DNA of 64,000 nt, taken from positions 7,192,001 to 7,256,000 of the forward strand of contig JAWPMV010000001.1 in the NCBI GenBank assembly GCA_033391075.1, written 5' to 3'. Each line of letters opens with the position of its first letter. Within the stretch, counting starts at the first letter, position 1. Source of the stretch: Bacteroidia bacterium. GTDB lineage: Bacteria; Bacteroidota; Bacteroidia; J057. This document shows, one piece after another, positions 52,766 to 62,569 of this stretch. A program made the position numbers and the translations under genes. Below the pieces are notes generated by a model. It did no database searches. It was given only the letters and a program-made list of their open reading frames with translations, and was not told the DNA's origin.

Positions 52766-53581
52766 ATGAAAAGATTTCTCCTGATTTTAGCGACACTTCT
52801 TTTTCTTTCGGGAGAAATCTTTTCCCAAAAAACCGACAAACTCGACTTTGTTTATGTCGGTAATATGGGCGTTTTGATCAGCAATGGAAAACAAAGTCTG
52901 GCTATAGATGCCTTCCATGTTTTCTACAATGAAGCTTATCTAAATCCTTCTCCCGAACAGGTGCGAAGCTTGATGCAAGGTCATTTTCAAAATTATCCGG
53001 CAGTCGAAATGGCACTTTTTACCCATGTGCATGGAGATCATTATTACAAAGGATACGGAGCGGACTTTGTTGAGCTAAATGAAAAAAACTGGTTGGTGGC
53101 AGCTAATCAAAGTTGTCAGGAAGCGCGCGAAATCCTAATGGGAAAAGGGAGTGGGCAAATCAAAGAGGTGCCTTATGATCATTCCGAACTCTTGCTGGAG
53201 AAAGGAGATATCAAAGTAAAAGCCTTTCGACTGGACCACGCTAATCCTTCCCGACATAGTGGGACCCAAAATGTAGCTTATATAGCTACAGTAGGAGGCT
53301 GCAAGTCCTTACATGTAGGAGATACGGAATGGGATGCAGTCGAAAATATTTTTCCCCGACATAAAGTTTTAGAAGAAAAAATCGATGTGGCAATTCTTCC
53401 TTATTGGATGCTGCTCTACGATGATCCCCTTGGGCATGTGAAAAAATACATCAATCCCCGCAAAATTATCGCCACCCATATTCCTCCCGATCTCTCTGAT
53501 TCAGATGCAGAAAAGATGAAAGAGCTCTTTCCGGGGATTGTATTATTTCAGAAAATAGGAGAGGACAAATTATCCTGGTAG
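52766..53581 (+). CDS. Secreted MBL-fold metallohydrolase
   Basis: A 271-aa protein with signal peptide (1-20, IFS before QKT) and a metallo-beta-lactamase fold. Metal site: HVHGDH (87-92), a His in LDHANPSRHSG, Asp in LHVGDTEWD and His in IATHIPPD. The LVAANQSCQEAR loop and weak sequence identity do not point to a beta-lactamase; a general hydrolase is more likely. Co-transcribed with the S41 peptidase 6 bp upstream. Confidence 0.85.
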   Translation: MKRFLLILATLLFLSGEIFSQKTDKLDFVYVGNMGVLISNGKQSLAIDAFHVFYNEAYLNPSPEQVRSLMQGHFQNYPAVEMALFTHVHGDHYYKGYGADFVELNEKNWLVAANQSCQEAREILMGKGSGQIKEVPYDHSELLLEKGDIKVKAFRLDHANPSRHSGTQNVAYIATVGGCKSLHVGDTEWDAVENIFPRHKVLEEKIDVAILPYWMLLYDDPLGHVKKYINPRKIIATHIPPDLSDSDAEKMKELFPGIVLFQKIGEDKLSW

Positions 53582-53610
53582 CTAAGGATTGCTATTGTCC
53601 GATATTAGAA

Positions 53611-54237
53611 TCAGACCTGCGCATACAAGCCTTCCAAATCTTTGATCATATCTTCCCCGCTTCGATAGCCTCTGCTCAATAGATAATATTGATCCTCTTT
53701 TTGTGCGACCATACTGGGAAATCCTCGGATGCCCATACCTGCTGCCAATTGGAAATCTGCTTTGGTGTTCTCCTTCATTTCCTCTGACTCAAAGAGCTTT
53801 TTGAAAAGAGTTGTGTCCAGTTCAAATTGCTCAGCTATTTCCAGATAGGTTTCGACCTTGCCGGTATCTTTATTTTCCTTGTAAAAGGCCTTTTGAACGG
53901 CATGATAAAAATCCAGGGCTACTTCAGGCTTTAAGGTACGAGCGGTTTCCACTCCTCTGCATGCAGGTTCTGTATCATAAATGAAATCTCCCTGTTCGAG
54001 AATATCATAAGAAAACTCCTGTCCACTTCTCGCTTCCACATGATCCCAATGTTCCCGAAGGAAATTTCCGAGTTCAGACATGGTTTCAGTTCCATTAGGA
54101 CGTAGGCCTCCCAGGACCAGTTGAAAATCCAATTGAGGAAATGTTGCCAGCACTTTCTCCAATTCCGGCCCAAAGCCATAACACCAGGAGCACATGGGGT
54201 CTCCTACATATATCAATTTATTTGCCTTCTCTTCCAT
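53611..54237 (-). CDS. DsbA-family (FrnE-like) thioredoxin-fold protein
   Basis: A 208-aa protein with the active-site CSWC (16-19) in VGDPMCSWCYGFGPE and a helical insertion typical of the FrnE/2-hydroxychromene isomerase branch. The cis-Pro segment is MGIRGFPSMV. No signal peptide, so a cytoplasmic oxidoreductase or isomerase. Single minus-strand gene between two plus-strand operons, with about 150 bp before the divergent dehydrogenase genes. Confidence 0.87.
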   Translation of the reverse strand: MEEKANKLIYVGDPMCSWCYGFGPELEKVLATFPQLDFQLVLGGLRPNGTETMSELGNFLREHWDHVEARSGQEFSYDILEQGDFIYDTEPACRGVETARTLKPEVALDFYHAVQKAFYKENKDTGKVETYLEIAEQFELDTTLFKKLFESEEMKENTKADFQLAAGMGIRGFPSMVAQKEDQYYLLSRGYRSGEDMIKDLEGLYAQV

Positions 54238-54386
54238 ATTAGCTGCAATTACAGATTTATTTATCTCCCCAAAAGTAAACCCTCAGACATATAACAGGTT
54301 TAAGAAATCCCAGCTGGCTGATTCGCAATTTCCCTTTCCTCTTAGGAATGATTAATTTATGAGAAACCAATTTATTAAGAGAATTT

Positions 54387-55583
54387 ATGAATCCTACTAT
54401 TGCGGGCGATCTAACTGCTTTTCGTGCAGAAACCCATGCCTGGCTGGATGAAAACTGTCCACAGAGTCAGCGTGCACCAGTAAAGAATGGCTTCGAAGAT
54501 ATTTTTGCCGGGGGACGTAATCCCCATTTCCATAATGAAGACCAGAAAGTCTGGTTCGAACGCATGCGAGATAAAGGCTGGACTGCTCCGACCTGGCCCA
54601 AAGCCTATGGAGGTGGAGGTTTGAGTCCTCAGGAAAATAAAGTGCTGGAGGAAGAAATGGCTAAACTGGGTTGTCGTAAACCTTTGTGGAGCTTTGGCCT
54701 GATGATGTTGGGGCCGGCACTTCTGCATTATGGATCAGAAGAGCAAAAGCAAAAATACATCCGTGAGATTGTAAACGGAGAGATCTGGTGGAGTCAGGGA
54801 TATAGTGAGCCGGGATCAGGAAGTGATTTGGCTTCTCTCAAGACCAGTGCGGTCGATATGGGAGATCATTATGTAGTAAATGGTCAGAAAGTATGGACTT
54901 CTTATGCGGATAAATCAGATATGATTTTCTGTCTGGTAAGGACTGATCAGGAAGCACCCAAACATTCCGGCATTTCCTTTTTGCTTATCGATATGAGATG
55001 GGAAGGAGTAAGTACCCGTCCGATCAAATTGATTTCCGGCAAATCTCCATTCTGTGAGACCTTTTTCGATAATGTAAAAGTGCCTAAAGAGAACATTGTA
55101 GGGGAAGTAAATCAGGGTTGGAGCATTGCCAAAAACCTGCTTACCCATGAAAGGACTTCTATTGGTTCACTCTTTAGCAATATTTTCCCCATCCATGAAT
55201 TTGCCAAAGAAAAAGTTGGTCTGGAGAGTGGAAAACTGGCTGATCCGGTTTTGAGAACAGAAGTAGCGCGATTGATGATCGACTCTCTGGGCTTAAAATA
55301 TGCGATTGAGCAAACCATAGATGAAGCAAAGGCGGGTCAGCAACCCGGAGCCAAGTCTTCCTATTTCAAATACACAGGTTCGGAATTGAATAAGACCCGA
55401 AACGAACTCATGGTAGCTTTAGCGGGCTATGAAGGTTTGCATTGGGGAGAAGATATCAAAGAAGGCAAGATCGCGCGTGATATGTGTCGTACCAAAGGAA
55501 ACTCCATCGAGGGAGGAACTTCTGAGATTCAATTGAACGTCATTGCCAAGCGTGTACTTGGACTACCCACATTTAAAGGATAA
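54387..55583 (+). CDS. Acyl-CoA dehydrogenase, large (catalytic) subunit of a pair
   Basis: A 398-aa flavoprotein. Seen: WSQGYSEPGSGSDLASLKT (FAD/substrate loop), NGQKVWTSYADKSD, and IEGGTSEIQLNVIAKRVLG at the end. A Glu sits at 255 in LLTHERTSIG, the position used as catalytic base in FadE26- and PimC-type enzymes. The next gene is a second dehydrogenase lacking that Glu. Such alpha2beta2 pairs in other bacteria oxidise long-chain, dicarboxylic or steroid side-chain acyl-CoA esters. Confidence 0.88.
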   Translation: MNPTIAGDLTAFRAETHAWLDENCPQSQRAPVKNGFEDIFAGGRNPHFHNEDQKVWFERMRDKGWTAPTWPKAYGGGGLSPQENKVLEEEMAKLGCRKPLWSFGLMMLGPALLHYGSEEQKQKYIREIVNGEIWWSQGYSEPGSGSDLASLKTSAVDMGDHYVVNGQKVWTSYADKSDMIFCLVRTDQEAPKHSGISFLLIDMRWEGVSTRPIKLISGKSPFCETFFDNVKVPKENIVGEVNQGWSIAKNLLTHERTSIGSLFSNIFPIHEFAKEKVGLESGKLADPVLRTEVARLMIDSLGLKYAIEQTIDEAKAGQQPGAKSSYFKYTGSELNKTRNELMVALAGYEGLHWGEDIKEGKIARDMCRTKGNSIEGGTSEIQLNVIAKRVLGLPTFKG

Positions 55584-55609
55584 TCACCGGAATCAAATAA
55601 GAATAACAA

Positions 55610-56719
55610 ATGGCTTTAATACTAAGCGAAGAAGAAAAAATGCTCAAATCCTCCGCGAAGGAGTTTTTGGCAGAAAGAGCTCCGGTGGAAGCTTTGCGCC
55701 GATTGAGAGATAGCCAGGATAATTATGGCTATGATCGTAGCCTGTGGAGGGAAATGGCTGAAATGGGCTGGACCGCTCTAACGATAGATGAAGCCTATGG
55801 AGGGCTGGGTTTTGGCTATGTAGGCCTCGGACAAATCATGGAGGAATGTGGCCGCACCCTGGCAGCTTCTCCTATGGTTTCTACCGCCTTATTGGGAACT
55901 ACCGTTATCTCTTTGGGAGGAAGTGAAGCACAAAAGCAGAGTTTACTCCCCGAGATCATGGAAGGCAATATGATTACCGCTCTGGCTTTCGAAGAAAAAA
56001 ATTCACACAGACCTTTTGATGTATCTACTACTGCTGAAAAGTCTGGAGAGGGCTACAGGATCAGTGGGAAAAAAGTCTTTGTTCTGGATGGTCATGTTGC
56101 AGATAAGCTCATCGTATCAGCTATTGCCGATGGAGAGCTAAGTCTTTTCATTGTAGATGCTAAAGCTTCCGGAATCAGCATAGAGCGTAAGTTCATGATG
56201 GATAGCCGAAATGCTGCGACGGTAAGCCTTGAGGGAGTAGAAGTAAAAGCAGATGATAGAGTAGGAGGGAAGGACGTTCTGGAGAAAAGTCTGGACATCG
56301 CGCGTATCTGCCTTTCGGCTGAGATGGTAGGCTCTATGCAAGAGGCTTTTGATCGGACAATTGCCTACCTGAAAGAGCGTCAGCAATTTGGGGTGCCGAT
56401 TGGAAGCTTTCAGGCACTACAACACAGAGCGGCTCATATGTTTAGTGAAATTGAACTTTGCAAGGCGATGACTTTGAAGTGCCTGCAAGCCATTGATAAA
56501 GAAGATAAACATCTGGCAGCAAAAGCCAGTATGCTCAAAGCCAAAGTAGGGGAGGTCCTCAAATTGGTGAGCAATGAAGGCGTGCAGATGTTTGGAGGAA
56601 TCGGGGTAACCGATGATGAGGAAATAGGCTTCTTTATGAAGCGTGCCCGTGTTGCCCAGCAAACCTTCGGGGACTATAATTACCACCTCGATCGCTTTGC
56701 CAGCATAAATGGATTCTAG
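55610..56719 (+). CDS. Acyl-CoA dehydrogenase, small subunit of a pair
   Basis: A 369-aa acyl-CoA dehydrogenase family member 26 bp behind the large subunit. It has the fold landmarks (GLGFGYVGLGQIMEECGR, KERQQFGVPIGSFQALQHR, VQMFGGIGVTDDEEIGFFMKR) but no Glu in the helix corresponding to the base of the first protein (reads AEMVGSMQEAFD). Best read as the partner that completes the FAD site in a heteromer. A terminator follows. Confidence 0.86.
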   Translation: MALILSEEEKMLKSSAKEFLAERAPVEALRRLRDSQDNYGYDRSLWREMAEMGWTALTIDEAYGGLGFGYVGLGQIMEECGRTLAASPMVSTALLGTTVISLGGSEAQKQSLLPEIMEGNMITALAFEEKNSHRPFDVSTTAEKSGEGYRISGKKVFVLDGHVADKLIVSAIADGELSLFIVDAKASGISIERKFMMDSRNAATVSLEGVEVKADDRVGGKDVLEKSLDIARICLSAEMVGSMQEAFDRTIAYLKERQQFGVPIGSFQALQHRAAHMFSEIELCKAMTLKCLQAIDKEDKHLAAKASMLKAKVGEVLKLVSNEGVQMFGGIGVTDDEEIGFFMKRARVAQQTFGDYNYHLDRFASINGF

Positions 56720-56742
56720 CAAATAGATATATACTATCACGA

Positions 56743-56778
56743 AAAGGTTGAGGTGAGAGTCTCAACCTTTTTTTATTT
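56743..56778 (+). terminator. Terminator of the acyl-CoA dehydrogenase operon
   Basis: AAAGGTTGAG (56743-56752) and CTCAACCTTT (56761-56770) form a 10-bp stem with an 8-base loop, followed by TTTTATTTT. About 24 bp after the stop. Confidence 0.9.
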
Positions 56779-56805
56779 TAGCCTTCTGATTCCAAAACCG
56801 AACCC

Positions 56806-57519
56806 ATGAGATTTTATACGTGTCTATTTTGTTGTCTGCTGTTGATTTCTTGCCAAATGCCAGAAAAAGAAAAGAAATCAGAAGTGGCGGATAAAAATTC
56901 TGAGCAGCTTGAGCAAACCCCTATCGAAGAAATGCCGACTATCTCTATACCTGAAGGGATGGAACTTTTGGGGGAAGCAGAAGGCGATTTGAATCAAGAT
57001 GGTATGCCTGAACGAGTTCATATTTATGATACAGGAGAAGAAGTCGAAATGGGAACCAAAAGAATGCTCTACGTATACCAGGCAGAGGGAGATAAATGGG
57101 AGATCTGGCATAAAAGTTCCGGAGCCGTTTTACCCAGTCAGCATGGAGGAATGATGGGAGATCCTTTTGAAGCTGTTCGCATCGAACGCGGATCTCTTGT
57201 CCTTGACCATTTTGGGGGGAGTAGGGAAAAATGGAATTATACGCATCGGTTCCGCTATCAGGGAGGTGCTTTTGAGTTGATCGGGGCAAGTGTACGATTT
57301 GGGGCTCCCTGCGATTATTGGGATCACTTTGATTATAACCTTTCTACCGGACGTATAGATATAAAAATGGAAACAGAGGATTGTGATAATGAGGACAAGT
57401 CTAAGCAGAAATCCTTTACATTCACCGAAAAGAAAGAAAAGCTACCTCAAATGGATGGCTTTTATCCCGGCAATAATGAGGTAGCCCATAGTGAATCCGG
57501 CGCCTCTTTCTATTATTAA
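56806..57519 (+). CDS. Hypothetical lipoprotein with a GDLNQDG motif
   Basis: A 237-aa protein with a lipoprotein signal (LLISC, Cys16) and a charged linker to residue 50. The segment GDLNQDGMPE resembles the calcium-binding DxNxDG of FG-GAP/VCBS-type beta-propellers, and the rest is beta-rich (MLYVYQAEGDKWEIWH, NYTHRFRYQGGAFELIG). No enzyme motif. It starts 30 bp ahead of the S41 peptidase below and may be in the same operon. Confidence 0.75.
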   Translation: MRFYTCLFCCLLLISCQMPEKEKKSEVADKNSEQLEQTPIEEMPTISIPEGMELLGEAEGDLNQDGMPERVHIYDTGEEVEMGTKRMLYVYQAEGDKWEIWHKSSGAVLPSQHGGMMGDPFEAVRIERGSLVLDHFGGSREKWNYTHRFRYQGGAFELIGASVRFGAPCDYWDHFDYNLSTGRIDIKMETEDCDNEDKSKQKSFTFTEKKEKLPQMDGFYPGNNEVAHSESGASFYY

Positions 57520-57549
57520 TCCACAAAGATCATTTACAACAAAGCTCAC

Positions 57550-58767
57550 ATGATAAAAAAATCGATCCTGATCATCACTTCCCTTATACTGGGATTTTCC
57601 AGTCTTTCCGCTCAATCTCTGTACGAAAAAGATTTTGAGTACTTTCTGAAAACCCTGGAAGAAAATTATGCCTATTTCGAAGGCCGGGGAACCAATTGGG
57701 AGCGGGTGAAAGAGATTTACATCCCTCGAGTAGAGAAGATCAAGGATCTGAGCAATTTTATCCGGCTGATCGAAGAGATATGGAATGAGTTATACAATGG
57801 GCATATGTCCATCAATTTCAATTTGCCTTCTTCCAGCCGATTGCTTCCTCAAGGGGCTGACTTTTGGGTAGAATACAGAAATGGGGAATTTGTGATTGTC
57901 GATCTACGAGAGGGATTCAATGCAGAGGAAGTCGGCTTAAAAGCGGGCATGAAGGTTACCCATTTCAATGGGGCTTCGGTCATCCTTGCCTTGCAAAAAT
58001 ACCTGCCCAAATCCTTTACCGATTATGATGCCCGAACGTATGAACATGCTGCGAATGTGCTACTGGCCGGAACCCATGACCAGGACCGAAAGATCACAGC
58101 CGTTTGGAAAGGCAAAAGCAAAGACTACTTTCCGGATGTGACACCCAATAGAACCGCAAATTTCCAGATGCCCGGCTTACTTTCCACCGAAAAAATGGAA
58201 GGGAATATCGGCTACATACGCATCCACAATAGCCTGGGAAATACCGAATTGATTAAGGAGTTTGATAAGGCCCTGGACGGTATGATGGATACGGAGGCTT
58301 TGATTATAGATCTGCGAGAAACAGCTTCCGGAGGAAATACCGTAGTGGCTCGTGGATTGATGGGAAGATTTATTTCGGAGGAAAAGCCGTATCAAAGACA
58401 CCGTTTCCCCTATGAAGAGAAGTTTTTTGGGATCAAAAGAAGCACCATGGAATACGTTTCTCCGAGAGGAAAAATCTATGATAATCCTTTGGTCGTTTTG
58501 GTGAGTCATTGGACTGCCAGCATGGGAGAAGGGATAACAATCGCTTTTGATGCGATGGATAGAGCAAAAATTGTAGGTACCAGGATGGCGGGATTGCTGG
58601 GAGCCATCGACTGCTACCAAATGAAAGAAACTTCCATGCAGTTTTGCTTCCCCACCGAACAACTCTTTCACGTAGATGGAACTCCTCGGGAGGATTTTGT
58701 GCCGGAGTACTTGATGAAAGGGAGTAAAGATGCCTTAGCCAAAGCCCTGGAATTGCTCAAGAAATAA
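57550..58767 (+). CDS. S41-family peptidase, short form
   Basis: A 405-aa secreted protease with signal peptide 1-21 (SLSA before QSL). A PDZ-like part (about 100-190), then EALIIDLRETASGGNT (249-263) and the nucleophile region SHWTASMGEGITIAFD with Ser324, then IVGTRMAGLLGAI. It is unlike the 670-aa S41 protein at 50747 outside the core, so the two are separate subfamilies. Follows the lipoprotein gene by 30 bp. Confidence 0.85.
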   Translation: MIKKSILIITSLILGFSSLSAQSLYEKDFEYFLKTLEENYAYFEGRGTNWERVKEIYIPRVEKIKDLSNFIRLIEEIWNELYNGHMSINFNLPSSSRLLPQGADFWVEYRNGEFVIVDLREGFNAEEVGLKAGMKVTHFNGASVILALQKYLPKSFTDYDARTYEHAANVLLAGTHDQDRKITAVWKGKSKDYFPDVTPNRTANFQMPGLLSTEKMEGNIGYIRIHNSLGNTELIKEFDKALDGMMDTEALIIDLRETASGGNTVVARGLMGRFISEEKPYQRHRFPYEEKFFGIKRSTMEYVSPRGKIYDNPLVVLVSHWTASMGEGITIAFDAMDRAKIVGTRMAGLLGAIDCYQMKETSMQFCFPTEQLFHVDGTPREDFVPEYLMKGSKDALAKALELLKK

Positions 58768-58794
58768 ATGATTTTGCTTTCCTAACTTAGACAG

Positions 58795-59379
58795 ATGAAA
58801 CTCCCTTGCTTATTCTTACTCTTATTTTTTTTCCTCTTTTCCTGTAGCCCAAAAGAAAAGGAAAAACGAATACTCGGACACCATTTGGATGACTTTCAGG
58901 CTTGTATGGATGATCCGGACGAAAGCTTTGATAATATCAGGGATCTTTCTTTGGGCTATTCGCTTTCCTATCCGGAGTACTGGGAGCATGAGACTCGCTC
59001 AGATTCACTTTTTGAGGAAATCTCTGCCTATCGACATATCATAGACACCCTCAACTTTGAGATTCTGGATAGTCATAGCATGGCAGTTTCTTATTATGTA
59101 GATGAGATTGAGGATTTGGATGAATTTATAGAGGGGTTCATGGGAGCTTTTTCAACAGGTAGACTGCCAATAAATAAAGGGAAAGGCATAGCTTTTGGAA
59201 AGGAATGTTATTGGATATTGATTGAAGATGATATGGGAGACTATAAGAATAAAGTTCTTACGCTTATATTTCCGACAAAGGATAAAAAGCATGTAATAAT
59301 TTATAATTACGCCGCATATTCTACTGATCAATGGTATAACAATATTTGCAATATGCTAGGGTTCAAACAGGATGTTTAG
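58795..59379 (+). CDS. Hypothetical lipoprotein
   Basis: A 194-aa protein with a very hydrophobic lipoprotein signal, lipobox LFSC (Cys17), followed by KEKEK. The mature part is mixed alpha/beta and acidic (VDEIEDLDEFIEGFMGAF). I recognise no family. It comes 27 bp after the S41 gene, and the next gene starts at or just after its end, so 56806-59908 may be one operon. Confidence 0.68.
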   Translation: MKLPCLFLLLFFFLFSCSPKEKEKRILGHHLDDFQACMDDPDESFDNIRDLSLGYSLSYPEYWEHETRSDSLFEEISAYRHIIDTLNFEILDSHSMAVSYYVDEIEDLDEFIEGFMGAFSTGRLPINKGKGIAFGKECYWILIEDDMGDYKNKVLTLIFPTKDKKHVIIYNYAAYSTDQWYNNICNMLGFKQDV

Positions 59380-59392
59380 AAAATTTCGATCC

Positions 59393-59908
59393 ATGAAGAT
59401 CAAAGAGAATCAAGTCTTGCTCCGCTCCCTGAACATGGCGGATGCAGCACCTATGGCTCTTTTGGCCAACAACAAAAAGATTTGGGACAATGTGAGGGAC
59501 TATATGCCTTATCCCTATCATGAGCAAAATGGGATAGAATTTATAGAAATGGTCCATAAAGAAGATCGTCCATTGACCTTTGGCATTAGTTACAAAGGCC
59601 GACTTGCGGGAGTAATTGCTTTGGTAGCCCAGGAAGATATTTATCGGAAAACAGCTGAAGTCGGATATTGGCTGGGAGAACCATTTTGGGGGAAAGGAAT
59701 TGCGACACAGGCCGTGAAAATGATCACCAAATACGGTTTCGAGCAGATGGGGTTTATCCGCATTTATGCAGGGATTTTCGAATATAATGTAGGCTCGATG
59801 CGGGTGTTGGAGAAGAATGGATATGTTAAAGAAGGCATCTTTGAGAAAGCCCTCATCAAAAATGACCAAATCTGGGCTGAGCACCGATACGCTATTCTAA
59901 AGCCGTAA
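59393..59908 (+). CDS. RimJ/RimL-type GNAT N-acetyltransferase
   Basis: About 171 aa. Begins KENQVLLRSLNMADAAPM, then VGYWLGEPFWGKGIATQAV with the acetyl-CoA pyrophosphate loop, and FEYNVGSMRVLEKNGYVKEG, all typical of ribosomal-protein alanine acetyltransferase relatives that often act on small molecules. ATG 59393 is preferred to the in-frame ATG 59372, which overlaps the preceding stop by 8 bp and adds MFRKFRS. Confidence 0.87.
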   Translation: MKIKENQVLLRSLNMADAAPMALLANNKKIWDNVRDYMPYPYHEQNGIEFIEMVHKEDRPLTFGISYKGRLAGVIALVAQEDIYRKTAEVGYWLGEPFWGKGIATQAVKMITKYGFEQMGFIRIYAGIFEYNVGSMRVLEKNGYVKEGIFEKALIKNDQIWAEHRYAILKP

Positions 59909-60023
59909 TTGTCAAGTAAATTTGTGGATTAGATAGGATTTCTTCACAAGTTGTAATATATTGCTATTCAAAGGATTGACTTCCTTTTGGGGTAAAATAA
60001 TAAACATCTTTGTTCCAGATACT

Positions 60024-61871
60024 ATGCGAAGGACGCTTTCAGGCCTACTACTTCTGCTCATTCCCTTTTGTATTTTTTCCCAAAGCATTTACGATCTGAG
60101 TCCGATTCGGTCGATTCAGATTCAATACTATAATCCTGCCTATGATTCTATTCTTCAGTCTCATTGGCAGTTGCAGGATGGGCATCGGGAAATGGCGCGC
60201 CTGACGATGGATGGGATTTTGTACGATAGTGTCGGGATTCGGTATAAAGGAAATTCTACTTTCGGCATTACCCAACAACAAGGACTGCCCAAATTTCCCC
60301 TCAATATCGACATGAATGAGTATGTCAAAGGGCAGAAATTGCTGGACTCCAAAAAACTCAAACTTGCCAATTCCATTTTTGATCCCACTTTCGTCAAAGA
60401 ATATTTGGCCTACTCGATCTATCGGAAGTACATGCCTGCTTCCCGGGTCAATTATCTTAGGGTAAATACCAATAATTCATATACCGGATTGTACGTTAAC
60501 GTAGAACCTGTCAATAAGGATTTTCTCGAACGACATTTTGATTATAAGAAAGGAACCCTCTTTAAGTGTGATCCTATCGCTCAATTTGGTACAACTCCCA
60601 CCTTAGAGCCGGATCTCAGCTGGCTGGGCACTGATTCGACGGCTTATTTTCAGGGCTATGAACTTAAGTCAGATGAGGGCTGGAATGATCTGGTGGAACT
60701 GATAGATGTACTTAACAATCGCCCCAATGATATCGAAACCGTCTTAAATGTCGATCGGGTGCTCTGGTACCTCGCTGTATCTATGGTTATCCCTAATCTG
60801 GATATGTACAATGGCTATTTCGTACACAATTTCTATTTGTATAAGCATAAGAATGGTCTCTTTCAGATCATTCCCTGGGACCTGAGTGAGTCTTTTGGAG
60901 GAATATTGCTCAATCTGGATTATGTAGATGAAAATGATATTGTTCAATACAGTCCCTTTCATGGTGGAGACCCTTTCGTCAGCCGGCTTCCCCTCGTTCA
61001 TAAACTCCTCATTCAGGAAGAATATCGTTTGCGGTATGGTGCACATTTGCGAACGGTGATCGAAGAGGTTTATGATACAACTTTACTGGCTACTGAAATC
61101 AATCAGATACAGGCAAGTATAGAGTCTCTGGTTATGTCAGATGTGAATCGGGTATTGCCGGATGATGCCTTTAGAGGAAATGTCAGGGAAAACCTGGACT
61201 TGCCTATCGTAGAGCTGGGAGGTATTCTCAACATTGTCAATCAGCGCAAACCTTTTTTATTGGGACATCCAGAAATTGCCAAAATAGCACCTCAGATTAC
61301 AGGAGTTCGTCGCAATATAGAAAGTCCCGAACCCGGAGAAAGTGTGTGGGTAAGAGCTAGCATTGATCAGGCCACAGAAGTATCCCTGATGACGACCATT
61401 TCCGAGTACAATTCGCATTTTCTGTCTACGCCTATGTTTGATGATGGACAGCACCAGGACGGAGCGGCCAATGACGGAATCTACGGGGCTGAAATCCCGC
61501 ACAAGGATTTGGGAACAATTGTCAAGTACTATGTCAAAGCCAGAAATGTTGATGCGATGATGCTGAATCCTCGTCGGGCAGAATATGAATTCTATTCCTA
61601 TGGTTTGGGAACGACCGGCATCGCTGATGAGCAATTAGAGCCTTTTCAGGTATTTCCCAATCCTGCTAGCAGCCGTATTCAGTTAGATGCAGGGGAGACT
61701 TCTTTTTTGAAGGGGAAGCTGATGTTACTGGATTTGAGAGGAAAGCCTGTTTTTGAAAAAGAGATTTCAGGTGCGCCTGGCAGTTTTACTCTGGATCTGC
61801 CTCAATTGGCCAAAGGGATTTACCTCATTCATATGGAAGGGAAAATGCCTCAAAGGCTTATGATCCGCTAA
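60024..61871 (+). CDS. CotH-kinase-family protein with T9SS type-A sorting domain
   Basis: About 615 aa; ATG 60024 gives a proper signal peptide (1-20, IFS before QSI). Residues about 35-420 are a CotH kinase-like domain: VGIRYKGNSTFG, LRVNTNNSYTGLYVNVEPVN, GTLFKCDP and IIPWDLSESFGG. Then a beta-sandwich (about 440-535) and the C-terminal sorting domain FQVFPNPASSR ... GKLMLLDLRGKPVFEKEI ... LAKGIYLIHM. It should be a T9SS-exported surface protein, so a client of the machinery encoded at 20.5-36.7 kb. Overlaps the converging siroheme gene by 4 bp. Confidence 0.9.
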   Translation: MRRTLSGLLLLLIPFCIFSQSIYDLSPIRSIQIQYYNPAYDSILQSHWQLQDGHREMARLTMDGILYDSVGIRYKGNSTFGITQQQGLPKFPLNIDMNEYVKGQKLLDSKKLKLANSIFDPTFVKEYLAYSIYRKYMPASRVNYLRVNTNNSYTGLYVNVEPVNKDFLERHFDYKKGTLFKCDPIAQFGTTPTLEPDLSWLGTDSTAYFQGYELKSDEGWNDLVELIDVLNNRPNDIETVLNVDRVLWYLAVSMVIPNLDMYNGYFVHNFYLYKHKNGLFQIIPWDLSESFGGILLNLDYVDENDIVQYSPFHGGDPFVSRLPLVHKLLIQEEYRLRYGAHLRTVIEEVYDTTLLATEINQIQASIESLVMSDVNRVLPDDAFRGNVRENLDLPIVELGGILNIVNQRKPFLLGHPEIAKIAPQITGVRRNIESPEPGESVWVRASIDQATEVSLMTTISEYNSHFLSTPMFDDGQHQDGAANDGIYGAEIPHKDLGTIVKYYVKARNVDAMMLNPRRAEYEFYSYGLGTTGIADEQLEPFQVFPNPASSRIQLDAGETSFLKGKLMLLDLRGKPVFEKEISGAPGSFTLDLPQLAKGIYLIHMEGKMPQRLMIR

Positions 61872-62488
61872 TCCTGTTTTTTCTGTTCTTCCAGCCAATC
61901 CTGGGTGATCTGGTCAAGCATTTTTACTTTGTATTCAAAATCTCCTTTCAGGCGATCTCTGATCTCTTTCATATTGTCGAGTAGCTCCTGCATATTTTCT
62001 GTGTCGGGAATTGCTTCAGTGAGGTATTCTCGCATCCGTTTCGAAATGGTTGGAGATTTACCATTGGTGGAAATGGCGATTTTTAGATCTCCTTTTTTTA
62101 CGACAGAGCCTAAATAAGCATCGCAAAGTTTTGGGGTGTCGGCTACATTGGTGATTATATTACGATTTCGTGTAATAGTTTTGATGCCTTCATGTAACTT
62201 CGGATCATCTGTAGCTAAAATCACCAAATCTTTATGGTCCAAATCCCTTTCTTCGAAAGGCCTTTCTATGAGTTCTACAAAGGGATGAGCTTCTGCCAAT
62301 TCACGTATCTCCTCTTGCAAAATTTCTTTAGCAACAAGGGTGATCCGGGCACGAGGACAATTTTTCAACAAAGCTTCCAGTTTTTCCAGTCCTACATAGC
62401 CGCCTCCGACCACCAGGGTGTGGATTTGATCGAGTTTGATGAAGATGGGGAAAAGGGTATTTCCGGAATCCTGGTCCATGAAGCTCAT
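61868..62488 (-). CDS. Precorrin-2 dehydrogenase (siroheme synthase N-domain type)
   Basis: A 206-aa protein of the CysG N-terminal/Met8 family: NAD-binding LVVGGGYVGLEKLEALL, ILATDDPKLHEG, NVADTPKLCDAYLGSVV with the candidate catalytic Asp, and IAISTNGKSPTISKRMREYL. It oxidises precorrin-2 to sirohydrochlorin and may insert iron, giving siroheme for sulfite or nitrite reductase. The methyltransferase half of CysG is absent. Convergent with the CotH gene, divergent from the following plus-strand gene with 81 bp between starts. Confidence 0.88.
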   Translation of the reverse strand: MSFMDQDSGNTLFPIFIKLDQIHTLVVGGGYVGLEKLEALLKNCPRARITLVAKEILQEEIRELAEAHPFVELIERPFEERDLDHKDLVILATDDPKLHEGIKTITRNRNIITNVADTPKLCDAYLGSVVKKGDLKIAISTNGKSPTISKRMREYLTEAIPDTENMQELLDNMKEIRDRLKGDFEYKVKMLDQITQDWLEEQKKQD

Positions 62489-62569
62489 ATGAAATCTTAT
62501 TTTATCTCGCTGAGAGGGTTAAGAATTGAAAACTTAGTCCTAAGTTCACAAAAATTAGAAGCTTTAGCT

